From Flaccisagitta enflata (lineage: Eukaryota > Chaetognatha > Sagittoidea > Aphragmophora): 64,000 bases of DNA. The DNA lies in contig OZ231126.1 of assembly GCA_965153355.1 (NCBI GenBank), positions 4,154,001 to 4,218,000 of the forward strand, read 5' to 3'. Within the stretch, counting starts at the first letter, position 1, and each line of letters opens with the position of its first letter. Shown here one piece after another: positions 1 to 11,109 of this stretch. The position numbers and the translations under genes are program-made. A model generated the notes under the pieces. That model saw only the letters and a program-made list of their open reading frames with translations, was not told where the DNA came from and ran no database searches.

Positions 1-195
1 GTGGTTGTGATTTCTAATGTGGACTTGTGTAGCCAAATCAACACTTACTTGTCTCTGTTGTTGTTTCTGTGAGCGATAGTTTTTCGTGGTTGTGATTTCT
101 AATGTGGACTTGTGTAGCCAAATCAACACTTACTTGTCTCTGTTGTTGGTTCGGTGAGCGATAGTTTTTCGTGGTTGTGATTTCTAATGTGGACT
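1..195 (-). repeat. 85-bp tandem repeat made of an exon end plus its splice donor
   Basis: An 85-bp unit occurs about 2.3 times and reaches the left edge of the window, with starts near 1, 86 and 171. Read on the minus strand, each unit holds the last ~62 bp of the zinc-finger exon described next, its GTAAGT donor, and ~23 bp of intron. The donor is intact in both complete copies (plus-strand ACTTAC at 43-48 and 128-133). The copies are nearly identical, so the array is young. More copies may lie beyond position 1. Confidence 0.9.
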
Positions 196-290
196 GTGAG
201 GGCGTGATGAGTGGCCAAATGATGGAAGCAAAGCGGGCACTCGAAGATCGGAGTTTGACCGTCCAATGGATCGACCGTAATTGGCTGGAT
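134..290 (-). CDS. C2H2 zinc-finger protein, internal exon (partial gene)
   Basis: This minus-strand exon has a classical zinc finger: C-x2-C-x3-L-x5-L-x2-H-x3-H, starting FECPLC and ending HIRNH. The acceptor is a strong pyrimidine tract ending TTTCAG (CAG = plus 291-293); the donor is CAA|GTAAGT (GT = plus 133-132). The exon is 157 bp, entered in phase 0 and left in phase 1. Such fingers usually bind DNA, but one finger cannot name the gene. The downstream part lies off the left edge and I found no convincing upstream exon between 300 and 2100. Its 3' end is the source of the 85-bp array. The reading frame stops within 10 bp if the donor is ignored, which supports splicing there. Confidence 0.6.
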
Positions 291-299
291 CTGAAACAA

Positions 300-2103
300 G
301 AAAAAAAGAGTAGGACAACGAGGAATTAAATGGTTATGTCGAGGTGCAAACGAAGAACAAATTTGATGGGTCAAAACAATATGTTCAACAATTTCAATTT
401 TACCAACTTACATTTTTTTCAATAAGGAATATGATTATTATGCTATATCTATTATAATTTTGCATTGAAAACACTGCAGCATAAAAGGAAGACTGCAGAG
501 CCTGAAAAAATGGGAGAAAAAAGAAGAAATTCTGAAGAAAATCCGAGTTTGCAATTTGACCTGTCTTGGGGAAAATTCTAAGACTCTTTCTAATAGCAAA
601 ATTTTGCATTTTCAAAAACATGGCCTTATTCTAAAAACATTTAAGATAAGGGCCATTTTCTTAGAAATGCAAAATTTCATAATTTGTCCAAGTCTTAAAA
701 TTTTCCCTTTTGAGGTTCTTAATTTTTGCTCTTTTTTTTTTTAGGAATCTATAACTTTCAACAATCATTTCTTGTCTTTATCGCTTAAACAAAGAATTGC
801 CTTTACCATACTGGCTTTTCTTTTGCTAATGAGATTATGATAAACTACAAAACAAAGAAATTTATTAAAAATATTTCATTTTAGTATTGAATATACTTAT
901 AAATGGAGACTGAAACCAAAACTTTCCCTTCCTTTGCACCCTGACTTATACTGTTTTTAAAAAAGCCTTTCTTGAGCTTTCTAAGTAGCTTCCGTGAAAA
1001 AAACGGAAATAGATGTCTCGGTCGCATGTATGCTGGCAAAGGCCAAAGGTGTTGATGTGACTGAAGTAATTGTTGATAGCTCGATACTTGCAATAAAACT
1101 GCCCGTTTACGTATTAAAATGGACATTTAGACCGACGGACAAACTATCATCGTATTAGATTCGATTTCACGCGGCTGAGTTTAACACTTAAATCTTTTAC
1201 AAGGAGTTGTTGAGCTTAGTGGGGTTTTCATGTTGTATGTGTTTGTGATGGTGAACAGCTGGTTGGCCAAACAAGAAGCATCTTGCGTTGGAGCCTTTGG
1301 TTCCTGAATGATTGCCAGCCCAAATAACAGCTGTTATTTATTACTTTCTTTTGTGATCCTTGAAGTATCGCATAATGGCCTGTTGGCGTTTTAATTCATA
1401 CTGCTATTGACAGAAAATAGTATTTGTAGATTGCTTTTACACGTTTTCTCTTTAAGGTTAAGTTACTCATAATTAGGAAGTAAAATACTAAACTGAGTTT
1501 TTGTACGAGCTCCGACAGAGGCTGGCTGCTCTTTCTGGGGGTGCAGAGCAGTTTCTGAGCGGAGAATTCTGCTCTTTTGCAACTTCAGTCGCAGCAGACA
1601 GACGAAATATTTTAGGTCGTGCATTGTTTCGTGTCTTTTAGTTGGTGAGTCATTTACAGTTGTCATTTTCAGAAAAAAAAAATTTACAGTTAAGATCAGC
1701 GACTAAAAAATGTTAATCAAACCAATAGAAATTCGATGCAAAAACTTTCAGAGATGCAGTTTATAAGCTGCTAAATTGTGTTTGCCAAATATTGAAGCTG
1801 ATCGATTCATTCATAACTTTGTGACAAAAAAAAAATTAATGCATAACCATTATTTCATGATTAGCAAGTCGCTTCGTGAAAATTCTCGGCTCTAGTTAAA
1901 TGTAAATGACTAAAGAAACCCAGTTTCAACGATTCTCACAAGTGGTTTCAGTAAATTGGATTTAAGAGAATTGGATTTAATCAGAAAGACAGAATAAAAT
2001 CATTCTCGTTGTGCACTGAATTGACAGCTCATTCGTATCTCTCTCCGGCATTCTCATTCGAGGATCTCGTCAGCAAACCTCAAAGCAGAAAAAGGGAAAC
2101 AAC
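300..2103. other. AT-rich region between the zinc-finger exon and UBE3C
   Basis: No coding island is recognisable here. It must hold the promoter and 5' UTR of the plus-strand UBE3C gene and intron or upstream exons of the minus-strand zinc-finger gene. I see no TATA box or other core element at a defensible distance. An in-frame TGA at 2017-2019 closes the UBE3C frame upstream of its ATG, so the 2104 start is not extended without another exon. Confidence 0.5.
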
Positions 2104-2400
2104 ATGTATTCTTTCGACGGAGATTTCCGTCCCGGGAAGCCCAAAGTGTCCATTTCCGGTCGCAGTCAAACTCAGAGCCAGAATGACGTCATCCGAGCGG
2201 CCAAAGAAGCGCGTCAAAAACGAGAACGCGACCGGAAGCGAGTCGAGAGCGCCACCGTCATCCAAGCCGCCTTCAGAGGCTACCGCAGCCGCGCCGATGG
2301 TCGACGACGTTATTGGGACGATTTCGAGACGAGATTGAAGGAGGTTTCCTCTTCGTTATCGTCATCATCATCATCATCCTCGTCGACAGGCGCTCCTCGG
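2104..2400 (+). CDS. UBE3C: UBE3C exon 1 (N-terminus, IQ motif)
   Basis: 99 codons, ending in phase 0 before GTAAGG at 2401. It encodes the start of the protein, a basic coiled segment (residues ~30-48) and an IQ-type calmodulin-binding-like motif ([14 protein letters not shown]). It finishes in a Ser run encoded by TCA/TCG codons. The same layout is known in human UBE3C. Confidence 0.95.
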
Positions 2401-5400
2401 GTAAGGAGAGGGTGACAGGGATTGTGCAAAGTTTCAAATTTTGTTGAGGAAATCGAGCTGGGTGCTCTTACGCTTATTTTGATGATGTTTTAATGATTGA
2501 TATCGGTGGCCGTATTTGTCAAATGAAAAACGAGGCCAAGTCATGGCCACTATGTCCGCCTCGCTGATTTTGAATTAATGAATCTACGATTTTGATGAAT
2601 GAACGTTTTTAATGAATGAGTGAATGACTGAATCAATGCATGAATGAATGAACGACTAAATGGAAATGAGAGTGTGACATCGGAATCGTCTGTTTTGCGC
2701 GGTTTTAACGTTTGCGTGACGTACAGACTAACCAACCAACCAACGGACAGACATGACCTCTTATAGATGTGCAAGGACGCATAAAAAAAAAGGTATCATT
2801 GGCCCATGGCCACGCAGTCAATCGATCCTTCAACTGAGCCACTGACTTGTTAGTTGTTATAGTTGTTAACCTGTTAACTTTAACTCAATCACAGTGAGAA
2901 TTCTACTCTCCTCTTCCCCCTCCTCTTCCCCCTCCTCTTCCTCTTTCCCCTCCCCCTCCTCTTCCCCCTCCCCTCCTCTTCCGCCTCCCCCTCCCCCTCT
3001 TCCTCCTCTTCCCCCTCTTCCTCCTCCCCCCCCTTCCTTAGATGGAAGATGACGGCTCCAATTCCTTAACATTGGATCGAATCCGTCGTCTAATAGCCGG
3101 CGCCATTTTGTACTCACAACCGAGTCTCGACGCGGCGCCGCTTATCAAACTCTTCTCCCTTTGTCTTTCTCACAAATCTCACATCGTGCCTCGAGTCGTC
3201 GACGGGAGGTTGGAACACTGCGTCAAACGACTTCTCGTCATCGCCGGCAGACTCCTCAACAACTTGACGACGACGAACGATTCCGGGGGTGGGAGAGGGT
3301 CCTCCTCCGTCGTCGGCAACAACTCACACGCGCTTCCCCTTCGCATGTTGGAGACGTTCTTCGATATCTCCACTTATGAGAAGGCCGTTGTCTCTTCTTC
3401 TTCTTCCTCCTCTTCCTCCACTTCCTCCTCTTCCTCCTCTTCCTCCTCCTCTTCCTCCACTTCCCCATTAGCCGTCGTTTCCCGCGTGGTTCTCTTTTGC
3501 GTCAACGGCGGCTTCTTCTCCGACGTCCTCGCCTTTTTCAACGCTCGAGTTCCGGTCGACGTCCAATTGGCGACGCATTCCACGCCTTACGTGACGCCTC
3601 TCGCCGCTTCCATCCTCGCCTTGATTTCCGTTCCACTGCGGCTCTGCGACGCCGTTTCTAAAAACGGCGTATTTTCTTCCGCCGTCGCCGCCGCCGCGTT
3701 TTCCGACGCCGTCTTTCTCTCCTTGACACGAAGCGCCGTTGGAGGGGGTAGAAACGGCGGCGGCGTTGGTGGTGGCGGAAACGGAAGCAGCAGCGGCGGT
3801 GGCGCTGGTGGTAGAAACGTTAGCAACGGCGGCAGCGGCGCCGGGATCTCGCGTCAAACGAACCTTTTGTTACTCCCACATTTGGCGCAAACCGGGCATT
3901 TTTCTATGGCGGCGTTTCTGTCGCTTTTGAAACGAAGTTTGCCGCCGAAAGGAGATCAATTGTCCAAAGTAACGCCGGTGACGTCGCCCAACTCTTCAAC
4001 TACATCACCATCTTCCGGCACGACGACGATGACGCCGCCGATGGATGGTGGCGCCAGGACGGCGCCCTTGCAACCGACGCCCTGGTTACTGATGGCCGTC
4101 GTTTCGTTGGCTCAACGCTTACTCGATTCAAAGGCCGAAATCACCGTTATTAGAGATTATTTCCAGGCGAGTAGGAATTCCAATCTCTTTCATTTTATCA
4201 TTTCTTGGACATATTTTTTCATAACGAGACTAAACCACAGAAGATAAAAGAGTTGACTCTATGATCTCCCTTCAATATGTATTGCTATTCACTTTCTCTC
4301 TTTTCTTTCTTGAGCTCCGATACTTTCTCATTTTGTTTCAACTTTCGAATGAACTTAATCGCGTTCTGCCTTCCCACTTCTCAACCTTCTTCAGGTGTTG
4401 GAGATCTTGTTTTTGAGTCTTCCGCTTCCCGAAGCGTCGGTCGACAATTACGACTCCGATGATGAAGATGAACCCATGGACTTTCAAGAGGGAACCGTCG
4501 AAGGCAACTTCGCAGCCAATGAGGTTATTCAACTCGATTTTGAAACATCTACGAATTAGGTTATTCTAGTAATTAAATGAATTTAACGAATTAATAGTTA
4601 TGAGAGTTAGAATTTTTGTGTGTTTTGGAGCATTCGTTGATCACAGAGGAAAATGAATGTTTCCTCTTGTGTCCCTTCAAACTATCCATGTTTTGTATTC
4701 TGATCCTCATCTTTCACATCCCCTGACAACAATCCAATGAACAGGCCGAGGCCATTCACGTCGCTTGTCGCTTCTTGCAAACTCGCCGTCACGCGGAACT
4801 ATTCAGCCGCGCCGCCGCCACCTGCTCCTCCTCTTCCACCTCTTCCTCTTCCTCCTCCATCATCTCCTCCCTCTGCGTCGTCTCCTATTACATTCTCCGT
4901 CGCGAAGAACGGACTCGCTCTTCCTCTTCCTCCTCTACCGCGGCCTCTTCCCTCCATTCAGATTTGGTCTCTCGCCTCGCCTACGCTCCGGACTTCCTTC
5001 GTCGTCTTTGGGATCACGTGATGTCGTTGGACACTTTGGTGATCGGCGACAAACGTTGTTCGTTGATCGCTTTGATCGTCCGCGGCGTTGATATTTCCAT
5101 CGCCAATCTGCATCGGTTGGCGCCGGCGTTGACGCTCTTCGCCGCCTGCTTCGTCCATTTGCTCTTCGCCATCCACGACAACGAGTTTCTCATCCGTCCA
5201 TCGGCAGCCGCTGTTTCATCCTCATCCTCCTCCTCTCCCAACAGCGGAAGCGATGCTACTTCCGCCGACGCTGGAAAGGATCGTCGGAAGCGGTTGCGTC
5301 AGGAAGACATTTACGGAAGTAATGATGATGCCGTCGACGTTGACGCGTCGTCGTCGACGAGGTCGTGGAATCCGATGCCGTTCAACGAACCAGAAGTCGT

Positions 5401-5665
5401 CGCGCTTTGCGCCATGTTGAGGGATTTGGGTGTCGGAATCATCAGACTCGCTCATCCAGACTCGTGGACACAGGTTAGAATTACGCAGTACATAAGTCAA
5501 TGACTCCGTGAAAGGAGCACGTTTCAGTTAGAACCATTGAGCAATATAGTCAGTCGATTGTTTTCAAGATTTCATTTCGGCTTGCATGTGTAGCTGATTT
5601 TACATACTACAGGACCTCTACCCGCGATGCTTGTGTTTTCCCTTTGACATTTCTCTCTCTTTCTT

Positions 5666-5749
<84 letters not shown>

Positions 5750-8700
5750 TCTGTCCTCACGCTTGATCAGATCAACGAAGACTACCGTCACATTTTGGAC
5801 GAATCTCGTCTTTCTTGGATGGAGGAGATGAAGTTGGCCAAGACCGAGTTCCAATCCACTCTCGTCTTCGTCTTCAAGCATCTCGTCGTCTTGATCAAGC
5901 ATCTTCACTCCCGAGACTCCAGACACGGATTCACGCCTGACAATCATTGGATCGCCGATGTCGATATCACAGCCGACAAACTCAAACAAATCTACAAGTG
6001 AGGAGAGAGAGAACCTTCTTTACAATCCATTAAATCCCATCCCGATGGAGAAGAAACATATACCGCCATTTAATCCCACTCAAACCCATTGGATTATCGA
6101 GTTTTGATATGCGGTTTTTTAACGATTTGTTATCTAGATTCAGTTGTGTGTACGGGTCTCTAAAATTCGCCGGTGGGTCCCTCGGTCGGGTGTGTCAATA
6201 TGCAAAAGGTTTTTTGATGAAATTGTCATCATTAACGAGTGTTGGGACATTAATTCTTAGACACTTACCGTTTTTCTTTTTCCAAATTTCAATATCTTCG
6301 GTTTTTTGTAAATCCTTATTTAGCCCCTAATTTGTATATTGTAGTGCAGCTGGTTTTGCACCTGGATTGTTGATGACAAGGAAAAACATCAAAATACATT
6401 GGGTCTCTGATTCCTTATACTATAAAAAATAAGTGAAAATCTTCTGCTTTGATACAAAAAGATTTGGTAATAGAAAAAACCTAATTTTTTAAACGATTTA
6501 TCAGTCTCATTTTCAACAAAACTGAGTGCAGTCACAAAAAGTATATATGTTTTTGACATTCTTTACATGCGCTAAAAAAACGGAAGATGATTAAAATTGA
6601 AAAAAATAAAAACGGTAAGTGTCTTGTAATTAGTCTTCATACTCCCTGATGATGATGAGCTGATTAAAAGACCTTTCGCATATTGACACACCCGAGTCCC
6701 TCGGTCCATTCGTTCATCTTTTGAACTTCCTTTTCGGCCTCTGCTCATCTAACTGTCAGATTGACTCAGTTAGGAGCTCCTTTTCTCTCGCTAAATCCGT
6801 GGGTGAACGTTTCGTTTGAGCATCTAATTGTGCGTGTTTAACTGCACGCGACTGTCAACGACGGAGCTAATTAGTATATATCCATCTTTACGATTGTGAA
6901 CAGTATCCAAGGGTAGTTGAGGGGCTCCTTGAATGACGTAACGTCATCAACCTAATTTGCCGCTATTCTGTAAGTGGCATTTATTCGTAATGGCGGAAAC
7001 ACTCCTTGACTTTCAAGTGCATCGATTGCGGAGTTTTTTCGATTTGCTGTTTTGTAGTTCTCGCCATAGTATTTTCTCTCCCCCTCCCTTCTTTTCCTCC
7101 TTTCTCTCCCCCTCCCTTCTTTTCCTCCTTTCTCTCCCCCTCCCTTATTTTCCTCCTCTCTCTGTCTCCTCCCTCTTTTCTCCTCTTCCTTTATTTCTCT
7201 TTTCTCCTGCTCTCCTTCTTTCCCGTTCCTTTCTCTTTCCGCTTCCTTTTCTTTCTCCTTCCTTCTCGCCTCATCCTGCCGTTCTACCTTTCTCCCCTCC
7301 CTCTTCTCCTTCCTTCCTCTTTCCCCTTCCTTTCTAAACCCCCCTTTCATCCTCTAAAAGAGCCCATCAAGTGGTCTTTGAGATGCGAACCTTCACTTCG
7401 TCCACGTTTCTCGACGCTCAGCAAATGAACCAAGAGGAAGGTCTTTTCCTCTCCAACACCGACGTCAAAAACCTCACCATCCTCCGCGAGCTGCCTTTCG
7501 TCGTCAAGTTTCAAGAAAGGGTCAAAATCCTGCAAAGAATCATTTTACAGGACAAGAAAGACCATCAAGGCGAAGTGTTTCTCGGAGACAACGACGGCGT
7601 TATTACGGTAAAAGCGGCTTTCTTGTCATTACGGTGATAGCGGGTTTCCTGTCATTACGGTTAAAGCGGCGGTGCTTGACGTTGATGTGAAATATTGTAC
7701 TTAAAGTTAAACAACATTACTACTCCACGCTAAGTTAGATAAAAGTGCCTTACCTCTCAATGGTGTTCAATACAGACTCATCACTTTGATTCTATGAATG
7801 TGCGAGCGGTTACGCAGCCGTAGTACATAATTGCAATGTGTGTTGAATTGCAATGTGTATGAAACGTGTTATTTGAAACCCATGAACTGTTGCTGATATC
7901 GGGAATTTATTTTGACTGTTTTCCTTTGTTCAGTCCGATGTACATTTTCAGAAATCCTCACTTATGTTTCAGTTTTATTCAAATTTGCTTCTGATACTAT
8001 CCGCACAGATCAACGTTCGTCGTGGTTTTCTTTACGAAGATGCTTTCGAAAAACTTTCCCCCGAAAATGAACAAAACATGAAATTACGAATGCGGGTGCA
8101 AATGCAAAATGCCGTCGGTGAGTTCAAAGAAGTTGCTGGTGAGCGGATGGGCGGGGATTTGTTTTTGTGTCGCCCGTTTTTAAGCTTATTTCATCGATGT
8201 CATTGGATGGAATGCATGTTCTTACTGTCATCTCATTCTACCATCACCTTCTCATTTTTAAGTGGAATTTTTTCCATGTGAAATCTAACCGATTTCATTA
8301 TCCCGGTCATTCCCCTACGCCTCTCCCATCCTTCCCCACCTCTCTTTCGTTCTTAATCTCTCTTTCATTCAATCACTCACTCGCTCACTCACCCACTCTC
8401 TCTCGCTCTCACTCACTCACTTGCACTCGATCGCTCACTCGTTCGCTCACTCACTCGCTGAGTCACTCTCTCACTCGCACTCGATCGCTTACTTGTTTGC
8501 TCACTCGATCGCTCACTCGTTCGCTCACTCACCCCCCCCCCCTTTCAGGCTTGGACGAGGCCGGTATCGACGGTGGTGGCATCTTCCGCGAATTCCTCAA
8601 CGAGTTGTTAAAAGAGGCTTTCAACCCGACTCGCGGTTACTTCGTTATGACTCACGATAAACTTCTTTACCCAAATCCTCTCGCGCATCTCGTTGATCCA

Positions 8701-10938
8701 GACTATCAAAAACATTACTTTTTCCTCGGCAGAATGCTGGGTGAGTGACTTGGAATTGGGTGATTCTTGTTGGGTGAGTGGCATAGATTTGGGTGATTCT
8801 TACTGGTTAAGTGGCTCGGTTGGAATTGGGGGAGACTTGTTGGGTGAGTGGTTTGGAATTGGGAAAGGTTTTTGGCATGCTTCATGTCGGCCTTTTTGTC
8901 GGGTGATTGGCGAAGCTGCGGATGTAGATTTTAATTATATGAACTGTGCAACAAATGTCCTATGCATCATGATGCATGCTTGAGCTCGAACAAATCGCTC
9001 AAAACCAGCCCTTTTCACGTCTTTCCATCGAATGTTTCACTCTGATTCTGTATGTGTTTTTCTTTATGATCATGTTGATAACTATACCCACTTTGTCTCT
9101 TTATGGGGACGATTGATTGTCTGTTGCACTTTTATTTCACGGTTACATAAATCCATTATTTTCGATCTTCCGGGAAAGTGTATAGCATCATCTCTCTGTA
9201 AATGGACAAGCGTCGTCACTGAGTCTGATGTTTGTTACTTTGCCGAGAGATATTTTTGTAACCGTCGTTAAAAAAGTGGCGCCTTCAGTCAAGTTTTTCC
9301 CCTCTCCTTCTCGCTCTCACTTTCTCCCTCTCTTTTTAGTTGCGAACACGCAACTCTATTTAGAGCCTTTGTCCGTCCGTGTGTGTGTGAGCGTGTGTGT
9401 GTGAGCGTGAGTGTGTACGTGTGAGCGTGTTTGTGTGCGAGAGTGCGCGTATGTGTATGCGCGCGTGTACGTGCATGTGTGCCTGTGTGTTTGTGTGCTT
9501 GTGTGTTTGTGCGTTTTTGTGTTTGTGTTTATGCGCCTGTGCGCTTGTGTGTATGTGTGCGCGTATTTACCTGTGTGTCTTTGTATTTATGTGTGTGTAT
9601 GTGTCCGTGTGTCTGCATATCTGTGTCCGTGTGTCTGGATGTGTGTGTCCGTATGTCTGTCCGTGTGTGTGTCGTTTTGTGTGTGTGGGGGGGGGGGTTG
9701 TTTATGTTTATTATCATCCCCCATTCTTTCCCCTTTCAGGCAAGGCTATTTACGAGAATATGTTGGTGGAGTTGCCGTTTGCGGGTTTCTTCCTCTCCAA
9801 GATCTTCGGCGAACGAGGAGGAGACGTCGACTTCCATCATTTGGCTTCGCTCGACCCCAGCATTTACAAAGGACTGCTGTATCTCAAGAATTACAGGTAG
9901 AGAGGGGGCGTTTCTAGTCAGACGATCGCGTTTTGAACGGGCCGCTCGGTCGCTCGCTACGTTCGTTCACTCGCACCGCTCATTCACTTCGCTCACTCCC
10001 TCGTGGGACAAACGCGTTTTTGGTGCTCACTAGAAACACGCCCTTAGTGTTGGTACTGTGAGGTGAAGTGTCGTCCGATTCAAAGCGCTGTTCCGCCGGC
10101 TTTTTAGTCGCGTGCACGCGACTCTACAACCCGCTTTGTCCGTCGGTCGGTTGGTTGATTGGTTGGTCGGTGGGTCGGTCACATTTTACATTTTTTTATG
10201 ATTTTATATCTTTGATCTCGCTGCTCCTGCCCAAATGGTCTGGTGACCTCAAATATGGCCCCTGCCCACCCGCACGCGACTTCGGTGGACGTGTATCCGG
10301 CCTTGTTTTCAAAGGCCTTGCTTTCATCGTGAATCTGGTGATCACAACTGTCAGTCTCCTCTTTTCATTTACATTTGTAACGAAAGCTCTCATCCTCTTT
10401 GTTTTGTTTGTTTTTTTTTTCCTGTCCTCGCGTTTCCTATCAACTAAGAAATGATACATTTATGAGAAAAGGATATTTTTTTTTCCTTCGCGCGATATTG
10501 TTTTCTATATATTTGGCTTCCATGCTCTCAGAATGAGTAGACATGAATCAGATGAGTGAGATAACTTATGGATAGTCTAGATATAAGCCAGATGACTTAT
10601 GGCACCTTCGGCCATCTTCGGGCGTTGGTTTCGTGTCATATCCAAGTTACAAATGGTTCCCAGGCGTTGACTTGATGTCACTCGACTTACGGTTGTGTTG
10701 CTGAAGAAAAAGACACCAAGTCATCTTCATGTGATTAACGATTCCCCACGCACTCCCGCCTTCGCTTTTCTTATTTCCCTTCACCCCCCCCCCTTTCCCC
10801 CCTTTTCCCGTATCAACACTCACCATGTTGATCTCCCGTTATGTTTTCCTCTTTTCTCCTGAACTCCTTTCCTCCCACATTCTCTTCCTCTTGATTCGCT
10901 TCATGGCATCAATGTTTCACATACATACCTACTCTCGT

Positions 10939-11021
<83 letters not shown>

Positions 11022-11040
11022 CACACACACACCTACACCT

Positions 11041-11109
<69 letters not shown>

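Noticed and set aside
881-1126. Minus-strand frame upstream of the zinc-finger exon
   Set aside because: No zinc-finger motif, no donor of the needed phase, and AT-rich composition. Not accepted as an upstream exon.
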